The notes under the pieces are model-generated. The model was not told the DNA's origin. It worked only from the letters and a program-made list of their open reading frames with translations, and did not search any database. Positions 16,053 to 25,274 of a stretch of DNA of 34,145 nucleotides are shown here, piece after piece. How positions within the stretch are numbered: position 1 is the first letter of the stretch; each line of letters opens with the position of its first letter. This DNA is from a virus, in IMG/VR virus record IMGVR_UViG_3300027659_000114, positions 1-34,145 of that record, one strand, 5' to 3'. The translations under genes were made by a program, and so were the position numbers.

Positions 16053-16364
16053 TTACTCCTCGTATCCATAAACGCTAACACTCAGGCCAGCGACACTTGC
16101 GTAAACCACCACGTTCTCGGCTGCATTGGCGACTATACCACCGCGCTCTAACACACCGTTTCCGGGGATGATCGAATCATACTCAATGTACTCGGCTGTC
16201 GTCGGAGTCGCTGTCGCTGAAATAGCCAAACGCACCGGAATCGCGTAACCCGTCCTGTTCGTAATGCTAACATTAAATGTTCCTACTTTTGTAGCCGGTA
16301 CGGTATAGACCGTGGTTAGCGTTGCAGCTACCGGGGCCGCTTGACCTAGAGTTCCTGTTGCCAT
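16053..16364 (-). CDS. Conserved small beta-sandwich virion protein, 103 aa
   Basis: ATG at 16364 follows AAGGAA. The sequence has clear alternating strands: TLTTVYTVPATKVGTFNVSI, IPVRLAISATATPTTAEYIE, then IPGNGVLERGGIV and ENVVVYASVAGLSVSVYGYEE. This pattern (VYTVP, FNVxIxNR, AEYIEYD, GVLERxGI, VVVYxS, VxVYGxE) is a familiar small phage protein found beside tail fibre genes. It lies between two large fibre-type genes, with 3-9 bp spacing. The role is probably a fibre or collar decoration; this is inferred from family context. Confidence 0.78.
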   Translation of the reverse strand: MATGTLGQAAPVAATLTTVYTVPATKVGTFNVSITNRTGYAIPVRLAISATATPTTAEYIEYDSIIPGNGVLERGGIVANAAENVVVYASVAGLSVSVYGYEE

Positions 16365-16373
16365 GATGGTTCC

Positions 16374-18992
16374 TTAAAATTGACCCATGAAATAGACTTT
16401 AGCGGTAGTTGGCCCACTCGCCGCTAAATCAGCCCAAGCTGGCGATGCGCCTGACCCTGCTGATGTTAATACTTGTCCTGCGGTTCCGTAGCTTGGTGAT
16501 GCAGCAGTTCCTAGTCCGATCTTGCCATTAACAATCGTATCGCCACCAAGGTAGTTGGCAGCAGTACCGTTCATGTACAGATTCCAGCGACCAGTATCAG
16601 AAGCTATGTTGCCGTAAAAACCGTAGTTGTTCGTTGCGCCGGTTAATGATGAATCAGCAATAAATCCAGTTTGAGTAGTTACCGCAGATGTCGCGCCAAT
16701 TGTTCCTTGACCAGCATAAAAATTATATATATTTCCTAATGTAAAAGCGGTAGCTTGAGTGCTTAAATTTGATCTATACCCAAATGCTTGACTTGTAACA
16801 TCAGATTGAATTGTTGCTTGTGAATAGTTTGCATAAGATATTGTATTACCAGTTATGTTTCTAGCATTGTAAAAACTTACAGCATTTGCATTTCCGCCAA
16901 CACCAACTTGTCCCGCGCTACTAATCCGCATACGCTCAGTCGGCGTAGTACCACCGGCAGCAGTTGTGCCAAATAGCAACCTGCCGGGCATACTGCTAGT
17001 GCCGGGAACGCCGTCTACTTGTGCATATACTTGTGCAGCTTGTATTGCCGAGGTTCCGTCGTCACCATTCCATAAAATTAATCCAAGATTATCTCCATTA
17101 ACTACACTGGCACCTAAAGTGCCAACTGTTGTATTTCTTGATTTTAAAAATGTGGCATATCCCGATGCTGTATCGTTACGAAAACTGCCTATTCCAAAAG
17201 AAGTAGTATTATTTGCGCTACCAAGCACTTGCATTTGTGGAATTAAACCGAATGCCGTAAAAGTAGCAACCGAAGTATTTCCAACAATTACACGACCAGT
17301 AGCATCAATAACAAACGGACTAGCATCAGGATTGGTAGTATCCTCAACCAACAACGCGTTACCTGTACCTAGCTGCGTGATGCGTAATGCTGCGTTGACG
17401 TTGTCGGTAGTTGCAATAGCTAGAGAGCCTGTCATTGTGTCGCCGGATTTCTGCACATAGCCAGTTGCCGGCAAGTAAGCCGTAAGCCAAGCAGAACCAG
17501 AATACACACGCATTTCGCTAACCGTGGTATTGAAATACAAAGCACCCGTCAACAAAGCGTTGCCGTCATTATCAACCGAAGGATTGGACGCTTTAGCGCC
17601 TAGATACCTGTCATCAAAAGAATCGAAAGAAGCGGCAGCGTTATTAGCCGACGTCAAAGCATTACCCGCGTAAGTTGAAGCATTACCCTCGCTGGTTAAC
17701 GCATTTGAAGCACTGATTGCGGCAGCGGCAGCTGACGCAGCGGCTGATGTCGTACTACCGAAAATGCTGTCTATCTCGGTCTTTGTATAAGCGTCAGTAA
17801 TTCCGTAACCGGCCAAGGTCGTTGGATTTGAACCGCCAGTTACTCGCCCATAAGCATCAACCGTTACCGACTTGTACGTACCAACCGTAACACCGCTTGC
17901 AGCTAAGTCGATGTCATCAGCGTTAACTACAATTCTCGATGCCGAAGCAGTACCAACCGCAAGAGTGTTTCCGCTTTTCGTAAGACCGTTACCCGCCGTA
18001 ATCTGGCCAGCGCCCGAGAACTGCGCCCAAGTAACCGCTGTTACGCCAAGAGTACCGCCTGCATCAATTGTACAAACGTAACCGTTGTTGCCGCCGGCTG
18101 AACCTTCTTCGACAAAGATAAAAGCCGATACCAATTCGTCCCAAGTATCAGCGTCCGTTGACCGGGACCAAGCTGCATTCGACGCAACGTAGATACCGTT
18201 TTCAGAAGCTGTGCCTTGGTCTTTTACCAGTACCCGATTACCGGCCACTACCGCCACGGTATCAATTGTTTGAGCGCCAAACAAAGTAATACTCGCCGTG
18301 GTCGCTGCTCTTGCCGACGCCTTAGCGTCAAGCCCCTGAGCTACCGTGTCAACGTATCCTTTATTTGCTGCGTCTGAGTCACCTACTGGAGCAGCCAAAC
18401 CTGTAATCGTACCGGCTGACCCGCTGTTCATATCCAACGTGCCGTTGATGGTCACGTTAGTAAACGTCGATGTGCCGCTTGCAGCCGTGACATTACCGGT
18501 CAAAGTTGCAGTAAGGGTGCCGGACACGCCGACGTTTGTAAACGATGACGTGCCACTGGAAGCTGTGACGTTACCAGTTAAGCTGCCCGTAATTCCGCCA
18601 GAGGCGCTTAACGTAGTAAACGCGCCGGCAGCTTGCACGCTCCCGCCAATCGTTGTACCGTTAATCGTGCCGCCAGTAATAACTACCGTTGACCCAAGAT
18701 TTACGGTACCTGTTGCCGTGATGTTAGTAAATGTACCAGCCGCAGCGGACGTCCCACCAATTACGGTACTGTTTACGGTGCTGCTAGTAACGGCCAAACC
18801 TTGTAATGCTGACGAGCTAATAAGTGCAGTGCCGGCTGAGTTAACCATCGCCACTTTGTAACCGTTGCCGGTTAACGTAGGCAACAAATTAAAACCGGTA
18901 GTAATTAACTCTAGTTCAGAGCGCATATTCGCCGAAGACCCCGGCGAGTTTGGCGTTGGGTAAGTCGAATGATTGTAATAACTGTTTGGCAT
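16374..18992 (-). CDS. Tail fibre protein, 872 aa
   Basis: The start is joined to the stop of the upstream gene (TAATG). The N-terminus (MPNSYYNHSTYPTPNSPGSS, ELELITTGFNLLP) resembles virion-binding ends of podovirus fibres. Residues about 85-190 hold near-repeats of a 26-residue unit, for example SLTGNVTASSGTSSFTNV and TLTGNVTAASGTSTFTNV (78-bp DNA period near 18460-18600). AAPVGDSDAANKGYVD near 200 is the widespread fibre joint motif. A domain at about 225-325 has VLVKDQGTASENGIYVA. A collagen-free, Thr/Asn-rich shaft follows. The end (GASPAWADLAASGPTTAK) resembles a fibre C-terminal cap. No S74-type chaperone domain is visible. Confidence 0.85.
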   Translation of the reverse strand: MPNSYYNHSTYPTPNSPGSSANMRSELELITTGFNLLPTLTGNGYKVAMVNSAGTALISSSALQGLAVTSSTVNSTVIGGTSAAAGTFTNITATGTVNLGSTVVITGGTINGTTIGGSVQAAGAFTTLSASGGITGSLTGNVTASSGTSSFTNVGVSGTLTATLTGNVTAASGTSTFTNVTINGTLDMNSGSAGTITGLAAPVGDSDAANKGYVDTVAQGLDAKASARAATTASITLFGAQTIDTVAVVAGNRVLVKDQGTASENGIYVASNAAWSRSTDADTWDELVSAFIFVEEGSAGGNNGYVCTIDAGGTLGVTAVTWAQFSGAGQITAGNGLTKSGNTLAVGTASASRIVVNADDIDLAASGVTVGTYKSVTVDAYGRVTGGSNPTTLAGYGITDAYTKTEIDSIFGSTTSAAASAAAAAISASNALTSEGNASTYAGNALTSANNAAASFDSFDDRYLGAKASNPSVDNDGNALLTGALYFNTTVSEMRVYSGSAWLTAYLPATGYVQKSGDTMTGSLAIATTDNVNAALRITQLGTGNALLVEDTTNPDASPFVIDATGRVIVGNTSVATFTAFGLIPQMQVLGSANNTTSFGIGSFRNDTASGYATFLKSRNTTVGTLGASVVNGDNLGLILWNGDDGTSAIQAAQVYAQVDGVPGTSSMPGRLLFGTTAAGGTTPTERMRISSAGQVGVGGNANAVSFYNARNITGNTISYANYSQATIQSDVTSQAFGYRSNLSTQATAFTLGNIYNFYAGQGTIGATSAVTTQTGFIADSSLTGATNNYGFYGNIASDTGRWNLYMNGTAANYLGGDTIVNGKIGLGTAASPSYGTAGQVLTSAGSGASPAWADLAASGPTTAKVYFMGQF

Positions 18993-21352
18993 TATCGAAG
19001 TCCTCGACGCATAGTGTAGTGAACAATAATGGTGTTCACAGTAAATGGCTCAATGATTGCTGACACCGAAGAGATTCGAATGGCCATGTTCTCAGCCGTG
19101 CCTTGCACTTCTATTTCAGACGGGGAGATGTCAGAACCATCCCACACAAAATTGTCCCAATTCATACTGTCCCAATAACTGGACCGTAAATCATTCGTGT
19201 ATTGGCTATCAACCGGCTGACTCAAGTAAACAGATCGGTAAGCTAGGTCATAGCCAAAGGCGATCTCTGCATATGAATCGCCTGTCATCTCGACGCTTGC
19301 TTTACGGAACCGTTTTAGAATTCGTGGCGATTTAACGCTGTTGTAAACCAAGTTAATGTTGGCAGGAATTACCTCACCATCAAAACTTGTACCGGCATCA
19401 AGTCGATAAACAAAGCCGTTTGTTGATCCAAAGAAAGAAGTAGCCGTGCCGTCAGGCGCCTCACCTTCAACTGAGCACATAACCGGATTTTCATACTGCA
19501 TCGGCATGGAACCAAGCAGTTTGCCGTTTAGGATCGTTAGGTAGAGCGCAGTGCCGTCTGAAAAGAAAACACGGTACTGGCCCTTCTCACGGTCAACTAA
19601 ACTCGCTGTGGCTTGATTACGGTGCTGCTGGACGAACGGCCGAATGTTCATCGTCAAAGACGCTGGCACGAAGTTACCGAAGTTTAGAGACGTACCCAAG
19701 CTCATAACTCCTCGATCATCGAGGACATAAGCTTGGTCCATGTTCTGCGCCGTGTGCTCAATCGCGCCGGTGCCGCTGTTAAATGTTGACAGCGAGAAAT
19801 TAGCCGAGCTCGTGCCGTACAGCACTGACGTATCGTTACGCGTGTAAACCGCCAAGGCGCCAGACGCCTGATCGCCGGGTAGTACTAACAGATTTGTGAT
19901 TGGCGCGTTCATCACGATCTCGCCGGCGCCAAGCAATGGGGTCCATTGGTACGGCAATCCAAGAGCGGAGAACTGCAAAGACGCATCAAAGCATAAAAAC
20001 AGATGTTGCTTGTGGAACGCAAGGTGCCTCGGCGTATCCACTACCATGCCGGTGTTGATTGGCACAAACACCGTACCGTCAAACTCAAATGCGCGGTTCA
20101 CCGCGTCGGTGCCATATAACCTGTAGTTTGACGTACCGCCGCCAAAGTTAGCAACGACTGATTCAACGTGGCCGTTCGGCAAGAGCGTAATGTTGCTGCT
20201 ATTCCCAGCAATGGTTGCGACGTTGACATTTACTGAATTCTTAACAAACTCAGATTGAAAAGTTCCGGTTTGCGTTGCAAAAATAAAGCGGCCGGCCGCT
20301 GTGCCCGCAGCAAAACTACCTGATTCAAGAACAACGCGGCTAACAGTGGCTATTGCACCCGAGGTAACCCCCGTAATTACCATGCCGTCAACAAGAGTGC
20401 TGCCAAAGGCGCCCCCTGTCATGTCGGTCGTACTGCCGGTAAGTGTTGTGTACGTCGCTGCAACCACATACCCGTTTGCGCCAGTGCCGCCTGTGACCGC
20501 TGTAATAGTGACCGTCGTGCCAACTGCGATTGCGGTGTAATCGGGCCCCGAGGGGTGCGCGTTAATGTTGGCCGCCAGTGCCGTTGCCGTTGCAGCCAAA
20601 CTAACGGTGTAATTCACGACCCCGCTAATAATTGAAACCCCGTTAACGGTCAGCGTGTCAATTGATCCCGCAGCCCCGGTTGCCAAGGTAATGGTGCCGG
20701 TAGCCGACACCAGTCCGCCGCCAGCGGTAAAAGAAAGTTCTTTGCCTAAATTAACAGCAGCCCAGCCAGAGCTGGTTGATTTGTGTATCACGGCAGCCGT
20801 GGCGCCGACATTGTTCCGCCATGCGTAGACGTCACCCTTGTAGTAAGCAACGCCCCACACCGTACCGCTGCCCGGCACTGCGCTAATCGAAGTACGGTAC
20901 TCGTCAGCTGCAAGACCTTTATAGGTCGCGTCGAGTAAACCATCGGCCGCAACACCTTCAACAACATTAATTGTGCCGACCGGCACCGCGCTAACCGTAA
21001 TCCCTTCGGATGCTGCAAAGAAGAGAGTCTCACGAGTGATAATAATCCGAGAGCCTGCAACTGCAATTACTTTACCCGTAGCGCCCGTCGATTGGCCAAC
21101 AATCGTATTGCCTACAGCGACAGTGCCTGTCAATGTGCATTCAAGTACGTTATAAGCCGCGTCCGATGGATTAGCGTGACCGTCAAAACGCTCGTACCCT
21201 GCAATCCTTGAATACCCGCCAGTGATTGAGCATTCGAAGTTAGCGGATCGACGCAGTACGCCGGGAGGTAAAGAAAGCGTAGGTGTGACTTGGTCCAGTC
21301 CACCTGAAAGCCTGATCAGGTCATACGAAACTGGAGGAGTAGCTAAAGGCAT
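18992..21352 (-). CDS. Tail nozzle / tail tubular protein B-like structural protein, 786 aa
   Basis: It follows the adaptor gene and precedes the fibre, the place of T7 gp12. The N-terminus (LSGGLDQVTPTLSLPPGVLR, NFECSITGGYSRIAGYER) has the G-G-x(n)-LPPG-x(n)-N-x-x-x-x-x-GG-x-x-R-x-G-Y arrangement of nozzle-like proteins. Residues about 430-560 include HLAFHKQHLFLCFDASLQ and a FVQQHRNQATASLVDREKGQ block near 585. Residues about 205-315 look like an inserted beta domain (IDTLTVNGVSIISGVVNYTV, AAN-IN, VTITAVTGGTGANGYVVAAT), Thr/Gly/Ala-rich and unlike the flanks. The nozzle role is inferred from order and the N-terminal pattern. Confidence 0.72.
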   Translation of the reverse strand: MPLATPPVSYDLIRLSGGLDQVTPTLSLPPGVLRRSANFECSITGGYSRIAGYERFDGHANPSDAAYNVLECTLTGTVAVGNTIVGQSTGATGKVIAVAGSRIIITRETLFFAASEGITVSAVPVGTINVVEGVAADGLLDATYKGLAADEYRTSISAVPGSGTVWGVAYYKGDVYAWRNNVGATAAVIHKSTSSGWAAVNLGKELSFTAGGGLVSATGTITLATGAAGSIDTLTVNGVSIISGVVNYTVSLAATATALAANINAHPSGPDYTAIAVGTTVTITAVTGGTGANGYVVAATYTTLTGSTTDMTGGAFGSTLVDGMVITGVTSGAIATVSRVVLESGSFAAGTAAGRFIFATQTGTFQSEFVKNSVNVNVATIAGNSSNITLLPNGHVESVVANFGGGTSNYRLYGTDAVNRAFEFDGTVFVPINTGMVVDTPRHLAFHKQHLFLCFDASLQFSALGLPYQWTPLLGAGEIVMNAPITNLLVLPGDQASGALAVYTRNDTSVLYGTSSANFSLSTFNSGTGAIEHTAQNMDQAYVLDDRGVMSLGTSLNFGNFVPASLTMNIRPFVQQHRNQATASLVDREKGQYRVFFSDGTALYLTILNGKLLGSMPMQYENPVMCSVEGEAPDGTATSFFGSTNGFVYRLDAGTSFDGEVIPANINLVYNSVKSPRILKRFRKASVEMTGDSYAEIAFGYDLAYRSVYLSQPVDSQYTNDLRSSYWDSMNWDNFVWDGSDISPSEIEVQGTAENMAIRISSVSAIIEPFTVNTIIVHYTMRRGLR

Positions 21353-21354
21353 GC

Positions 21355-22050
21355 TTATGCTAACGGTGGACCGCTAATTAAGGTCGGCAGCTGATCAATG
21401 TCAATCCGATTCATCAGCCGTTTAAATTCCAATTCGCCGCGTTGGTAGACCTCTGACGCGGCTTCAAAACCTGCGTAGTACATCATCGCCCTGTACACAA
21501 TCGCCATATGGAACCGGTCCTGAAAACCGATTGCAGGCGTGTCAGTGTCCGCCACAAACTCAACCGGCTTGACGTAATACTCACCGCTGATCACATAAGG
21601 CTGATCGGGGATAGAGCCAAAGCCGAGGTCTTTGTCTGGCGGGGTAATGGAGACAACCACAGGCCGTGCGTACGTTGTTCGCATGTTTGCGTACTGGTAC
21701 AAATTACGGAAGGTGTTGTACTCCATGTAATTCATTAACTGCTCGTCTTTAAACGACTGGCCAACCGATGAGCAACGGAAGCTGTCACGTTTCCAGTTCG
21801 CAAAAGTAGCAGCCACGCCGACCTCAGTCGGCGTGTAGATTTGCTGCTGCGTAACCGTATTAAATTGCAACGGTTCACGCATCCACTGCCAGTCTTCCTT
21901 CGCTGTCTGGATATCCGTCCACGCACTGTTGACCCAACTAGCGATACGTGACGATTCGCCGGTTAGGCCTACCACGGTAGTCAAGGGCGTGTTTGCCCCC
22001 GAGACACCGCACTCGATACGTGTTCGGTTAACCAGTTGAAGGTAGTTCAT
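21355..22050 (-). CDS. Head-tail adaptor (gp11 / tail tubular A-like), 231 aa
   Basis: Pattern: MNYLQLVNRTRIECGVSG, then ESSRIASWVNSAWTDIQTAK, a WQWMREPLQFNT motif, an ITPPDKDLGFGSIPDQPYVI beta part, and a C-terminal helical segment with FHMAIVYRAMMYYAGFEAAS. The start with NxxRxE..G, the WVNxAWxDIQ helix and the DWxWMR motif are characteristic of podovirus adaptor proteins, which bind the portal and carry the nozzle. The size (231 residues) is usual. It lies 2 bp from the next gene, the nozzle-like protein. Confidence 0.85.
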   Translation of the reverse strand: MNYLQLVNRTRIECGVSGANTPLTTVVGLTGESSRIASWVNSAWTDIQTAKEDWQWMREPLQFNTVTQQQIYTPTEVGVAATFANWKRDSFRCSSVGQSFKDEQLMNYMEYNTFRNLYQYANMRTTYARPVVVSITPPDKDLGFGSIPDQPYVISGEYYVKPVEFVADTDTPAIGFQDRFHMAIVYRAMMYYAGFEAASEVYQRGELEFKRLMNRIDIDQLPTLISGPPLA

Positions 22051-22052
22051 GG

Positions 22053-22475
22053 TTATGCAGGCTCAGCAAGGACGTTTTGCAGCCAAGCGCGGCCGCGTGG
22101 GTTTTTGTCGTCAACCAATTCAAACGGGTAGGCAAGACCGTGTCTAGCTACCATCTCGATTTGATCAGGCGCAGCCGGGTTAGGCGTGCGCTGATTGTAT
22201 TTGGTTTCTTTCATACGCGCCAGAATCTCAAGATACTTGCGACGGATTAAAGTCGGCTGACCGCGAACGACCGGCTGATTGGTGCCATTGCAATTCAGAA
22301 TAACGTGTGGGGACTGATTCTCATCCGTGGACGAATGGACCGTAACGGTGACCAATTCATTCATGAATGCTTCGCTTGATGCGAGCTCACGAAAGTCAAC
22401 AACCTGCGAAACCGGGTCAACGGTAGGTGAATCATCCAGAATTTCGATACCTTGTACTACGTCTTTTTTTGCCAT
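22053..22475 (-). CDS. Small head-tail region protein, 140 aa
   Basis: I place the start at ATG 22475 (MAKKDVVQGIEILDD), which has CGGAGA about 6 nt upstream; a longer frame to 22511 would run into the terminator hairpin. The protein has a strand-rich part (ELVTVTVHSS, HVILNCNGTNQPVVRGQ) and a helix (IRRKYLEILARMKETKY), ending GRAWLQNVLAEPA. Small proteins with the PxxIxRKYLExLxRxKxT element are found before adaptor genes in several podophages as far as I recall. It is likely a minor head-tail completion or virion protein; no further function can be read. Confidence 0.75.
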   Translation of the reverse strand: MAKKDVVQGIEILDDSPTVDPVSQVVDFRELASSEAFMNELVTVTVHSSTDENQSPHVILNCNGTNQPVVRGQPTLIRRKYLEILARMKETKYNQRTPNPAAPDQIEMVARHGLAYPFELVDDKNPRGRAWLQNVLAEPA

Positions 22476-22509
22476 TATTGTTCTCCGTTTTATAAAAAGA
22501 TTGCTCGCC

Positions 22510-22540
22510 AAAAGAACAGGCCACCCGAAGGTGGCCTGTT
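22510..22540 (-). terminator. Strong intrinsic terminator between capsid and tail blocks
   Basis: Minus strand: AACAGGCCACC-TTCG-GGTGGCCTGTT, a perfect 11-bp stem closed by a C(UUCG)G tetraloop, followed by CTTTT. It lies after the head gene ending at 22568 and 35 nt before the ATG at 22475. A smaller inverted repeat (ATCCTC-CCTCT-GAGGAT, 22545-22561) precedes it. No convincing promoter was found just upstream. Confidence 0.85.
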
Positions 22541-22567
22541 AAAATCCTCAGAGGGAGGATGGCAACT

Positions 22568-22996
22568 TTACTGCGCGGAGCCCGGCATGAGAGCGACGTC
22601 GAGGTACGCCGCCGTGTTACCCGTGCCAAGCAACGTGGTGCCCGGTGTGAAGATGGCCGAGGTCGTGGTGACCTTGGCCAGACCAATCACAGTAGCGCCA
22701 AGTGCCGAAGCAGGTGGCACTGGGCATGGATCGCCGGAGTTAACGATTGGGCCTTGGGTAACGTACACGTTACCGCTGCCGTCAAGGAAAACGCCGAACA
22801 GGCAAGCTTGGCCAATGGCCAGTGCGGTGCCCGACAAAGTGATAGCTGCAACAGCGGTCTTCGATTTGAAGATACCGTTGTACAGATAAGTCACCGTGTT
22901 AACGGTCTTCAATTGCGATGCGGTGGTGCCAGCAGCGAGGCCGCCAGCGGTTAGGGCCATATAGCCACTATTTGCTTGTTCAATGTTATAGGACAT
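22568..22996 (-). CDS. Probable head decoration or minor virion protein, 142 aa
   Basis: ATG at 22996 has GGAG upstream. The sequence is Gly/Ala/Thr/Val-rich with many short strands (SGYMALTAGGLAAGTTASQL, VTYLYNGIFKSKTAVAAITL, IGQACLFGVFLDGSGNVYVT), few charged residues and two Cys. It follows the major capsid gene and one small helical gene, and precedes the terminator that closes the capsid block. Composition and place suit a capsid-surface protein. No family was recognised with certainty. Confidence 0.72.
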   Translation of the reverse strand: MSYNIEQANSGYMALTAGGLAAGTTASQLKTVNTVTYLYNGIFKSKTAVAAITLSGTALAIGQACLFGVFLDGSGNVYVTQGPIVNSGDPCPVPPASALGATVIGLAKVTTTSAIFTPGTTLLGTGNTAAYLDVALMPGSAQ

Positions 22997-23012
22997 GTTG
23001 GTGCTCCTTAAT

Positions 23013-23207
23013 TTAGGAAGTTGTATTCAAAGTGACTGCCGCTGCCGTCGTAGGAACGGTGGCTGCGTTGTAGTCAGTGCGCAACTGGTTATAGCTAGTT
23101 TTCAATGCGGTCAAGTCGGTCAGGATCGAAGCCAAGAGCTGTGCAAGTTCTTGTCTATCGATACCGTCGGCTAACCGATTTACGCGGGAATTAATGCTTT
23201 CAGCCAT
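23013..23207 (-). CDS. Small helical head-associated protein, 64 aa
   Basis: AAAAGGAA precedes ATG at 23207. Residues 1-48 are heptad-like and predicted helical (INSRVNRLADGIDRQELAQL, LTALKTSYNQLRTDYN). The C-terminus is a Thr/Ala-rich strand-like tail (TVPTTAAAVTLNTTS). The combination of a short coiled coil and an extended end resembles small capsid-fibre or cement proteins, but this is only a guess from shape. It lies between the major capsid gene and the 142-residue virion gene. Confidence 0.7.
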   Translation of the reverse strand: MAESINSRVNRLADGIDRQELAQLLASILTDLTALKTSYNQLRTDYNAATVPTTAAAVTLNTTS

Positions 23208-23254
23208 GATGTGTTCCTTTTAGGTGATGCCGGGGCCGTAGCCCCAGCTATTCT

Positions 23255-24313
23255 TTAGAGGGCGGTCACACCGGCTTCGATGCGGGCCATGAAGGCGTCG
23301 TTCAGACGCACAGTCGCGAACCAAGTCGAAGCACCAACGTAGCCGAACTGGCCCAGTGGATTGGCGTGGTTAGTCTGGGAAGCTTTCAGGACGACGGGCT
23401 TGATAGCCGACATGCCTTTCAGTGCAACTTGACCCCAAGCGTCTTCACCGATAATGATGAACGGGTACACGTCAACAGCTGCAGCGCCGACAGACAGCAT
23501 GCCGTTCAGCGTAGCGGAGCCGGCGCCAGCGAACGAACGCAGGAGTGGCGAGCTGATGAAACGGAAGTCTTCGCAGGCACCGATTTCGCGGTCATGGATA
23601 GGCTTAAATGAACCATACTCTTCAACGCGGGTGAAGCCCGGCAGGTTACGAATGTCAGACACTGCGTCGGTGTGAACAAACACAACGTATGCAGGCTGGA
23701 CAGCACGGGTGCCGAAGTTTACGCCCGGTGCGAGACGCGAAGTCACGCGACGTGAACGGTTCGATTCCAGCGTACGAGCCGACTTACGAATCGAGTTCAG
23801 GCTGATTGCGGTGTTCACAGCGGAACGGCTGGAGCCGTTTGCGTAGATAACCGTCGAGCCAGCTTTCAGGACGCCGTAGCGAACCATCTCCATCACCTCA
23901 GCCAGAGTCTCGCCGGTCAGCTTGACCATCTCGCCGGGGATGTCATCCTCGTACAGTTGCTCAACTTTGCTCGAGTACTTGAACAGGATACCGTATTGCT
24001 GCAGTTGAACCGACACGTCTTGGAACGAGATCGTGTTGCTGTTAGGCGTAACGCCTTCAGCCAGCACGAAGTTCGAAGCGACGATGTCAGGAGTACCAAC
24101 GTAGCGGTTAGAGCCTTCGATCACGGTGCCGACGGTGCTTGCACCGAATGGCAGCGTACGACGAAACACCAAGGTGTCGGTCGAGTTCTGTGGCATTTCG
24201 CGCTGGGTACCGAAGTCGCCCAGAACGGTGATTGGTTGTGCATGCTCGAGCATGCCTTGTGCTGCACGGATTAAGTTACGTGAGGCAACTGTGCCGTAAT
24301 TTTGAATAGACAT
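23255..24313 (-). CDS. Major capsid protein, N4-gp56 family, 352 aa
   Basis: It forms the icosahedral shell (HK97 fold). The N-terminus (SRNLIRAAQGMLEHAQPI, DFGTQREMPQNSTDTLVFRR) and the phrase LPFGASTVGTVIEGSN match the N4-gp56-type capsid pattern, including the early 'K/R..T..FRR' strand after a short arm. Later blocks IDxN-like helices, RLAPGVNFGTRAVQPAYVVF, the DIRNLPGFTRVEEYGSFKPI segment and DVYPFIIIGEDAWGQVALKG are also typical. It is directly preceded by the scaffold gene with 23 bp between. AAAGGAAA precedes the ATG. Confidence 0.92.
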   Translation of the reverse strand: MSIQNYGTVASRNLIRAAQGMLEHAQPITVLGDFGTQREMPQNSTDTLVFRRTLPFGASTVGTVIEGSNRYVGTPDIVASNFVLAEGVTPNSNTISFQDVSVQLQQYGILFKYSSKVEQLYEDDIPGEMVKLTGETLAEVMEMVRYGVLKAGSTVIYANGSSRSAVNTAISLNSIRKSARTLESNRSRRVTSRLAPGVNFGTRAVQPAYVVFVHTDAVSDIRNLPGFTRVEEYGSFKPIHDREIGACEDFRFISSPLLRSFAGAGSATLNGMLSVGAAAVDVYPFIIIGEDAWGQVALKGMSAIKPVVLKASQTNHANPLGQFGYVGASTWFATVRLNDAFMARIEAGVTAL

Positions 24314-24336
24314 TGTTGTTTCCTTTTAAGATTAAG

Positions 24337-25233
24337 TTAAAACCCGCGCTGCGCTTTAGTCTTTTCGCGCTTTGCGGCTTCGTAGTTCCATAACTCATCC
24401 GGCGACATATCGTCCAAGGTTTTGGGCGGTCTTGTCTGGCCGGGTCGAGCGGTCGCTGCAACTGCCAGTCGTGCTCCACGCTCTTGTTTAATGTCTGAGG
24501 CAGAACGCTCTTTAGTTTTGCTATACATATCCAGCATCCTAATTGCGTCCTTGGCGGCCGAGCTATCGGCTAAAGCGCGAACATCAGGGTTTTGCACGCT
24601 GAACCATTGGGCAAACTCGGTTGTGTTAACCGTGTCTTTCCAGTCCTCGTACTTCCCTTCGATCCTCGCCTCTTCAAGAAGACGTCCCATCTCAGCTTTG
24701 GTTTGTGCGACCTGCTGATGCACAAAAGCGGCAACTGCTTCTGGGTCGAGACCCGGTTGCTGTTGCACGCCGCCCAATTTAGATGCGACGTATTCCTCCA
24801 TCGCCCCAGCCCACTCAGGAAAATCTTCCTTGAGCGCGTCCCACTTCTCTGGGTTTTTAGCGGCAGTAACGATCTGTCCCTGCGACGGCGCCTCTTGTGC
24901 TGCCACTTGACGCGCTGCGTAAAACTCACGTTGCACTGCTGCTACACGACCCTCTGCTGACTTTATATGCTGCTGCAGTAGAGTATTGGCTTCGGCCAGC
25001 TGATCAATTTGAGCCAACTTCGCTCTCACTACATCAGACAACCCCGCCAGTGGATCGGCTTCTGGCTCAGGTGCAGCCGCTATCTCTTCTTCAATGAAAT
25101 CTTGATGCAGTTCTTCAACTGGATCAATGGCAAAATTCTCGAGTGCGGACGCGTTCGCATCGGCGTCGAGCTTTGAAGCCTCTTCATTCCAAAGTTGTTG
25201 CGCTTGCCCTTCTGTCAGTTGTGTTTCTTCCAC
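24337..25233 (-). CDS. Capsid scaffolding protein, 298 aa
   Basis: Acidic N-terminal half (many Glu/Asp, residues 15-65), a long coiled coil at about 65-125 (AKLAQIDQLAEANTLLQQHI), a Gln/Glu-rich helical middle and a basic C-terminus (MSPDELWNYEAAKREKTKAQ). The acidic-then-helical body with a basic tail directly before the major capsid gene is the standard form of scaffolds, which bind the shell through the basic C-terminus and leave during maturation. It starts with GTG at 25233 after GGAGAG; I saw no ATG start in frame. The family was not named from sequence; the call uses composition and place. Confidence 0.82.
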   Translation of the reverse strand: MEETQLTEGQAQQLWNEEASKLDADANASALENFAIDPVEELHQDFIEEEIAAAPEPEADPLAGLSDVVRAKLAQIDQLAEANTLLQQHIKSAEGRVAAVQREFYAARQVAAQEAPSQGQIVTAAKNPEKWDALKEDFPEWAGAMEEYVASKLGGVQQQPGLDPEAVAAFVHQQVAQTKAEMGRLLEEARIEGKYEDWKDTVNTTEFAQWFSVQNPDVRALADSSAAKDAIRMLDMYSKTKERSASDIKQERGARLAVAATARPGQTRPPKTLDDMSPDELWNYEAAKREKTKAQRGF

Positions 25234-25274
25234 GTTGCTCTCCGGTAATTACTGCCTTACACGACCAAGCGGGA

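Noticed and set aside
22476-22511. Upstream start for the 140-residue head-tail protein
   Set aside because: It would start within the terminator T-tract with no ribosome site, whereas MAKKDVVQ has CGGAGA.
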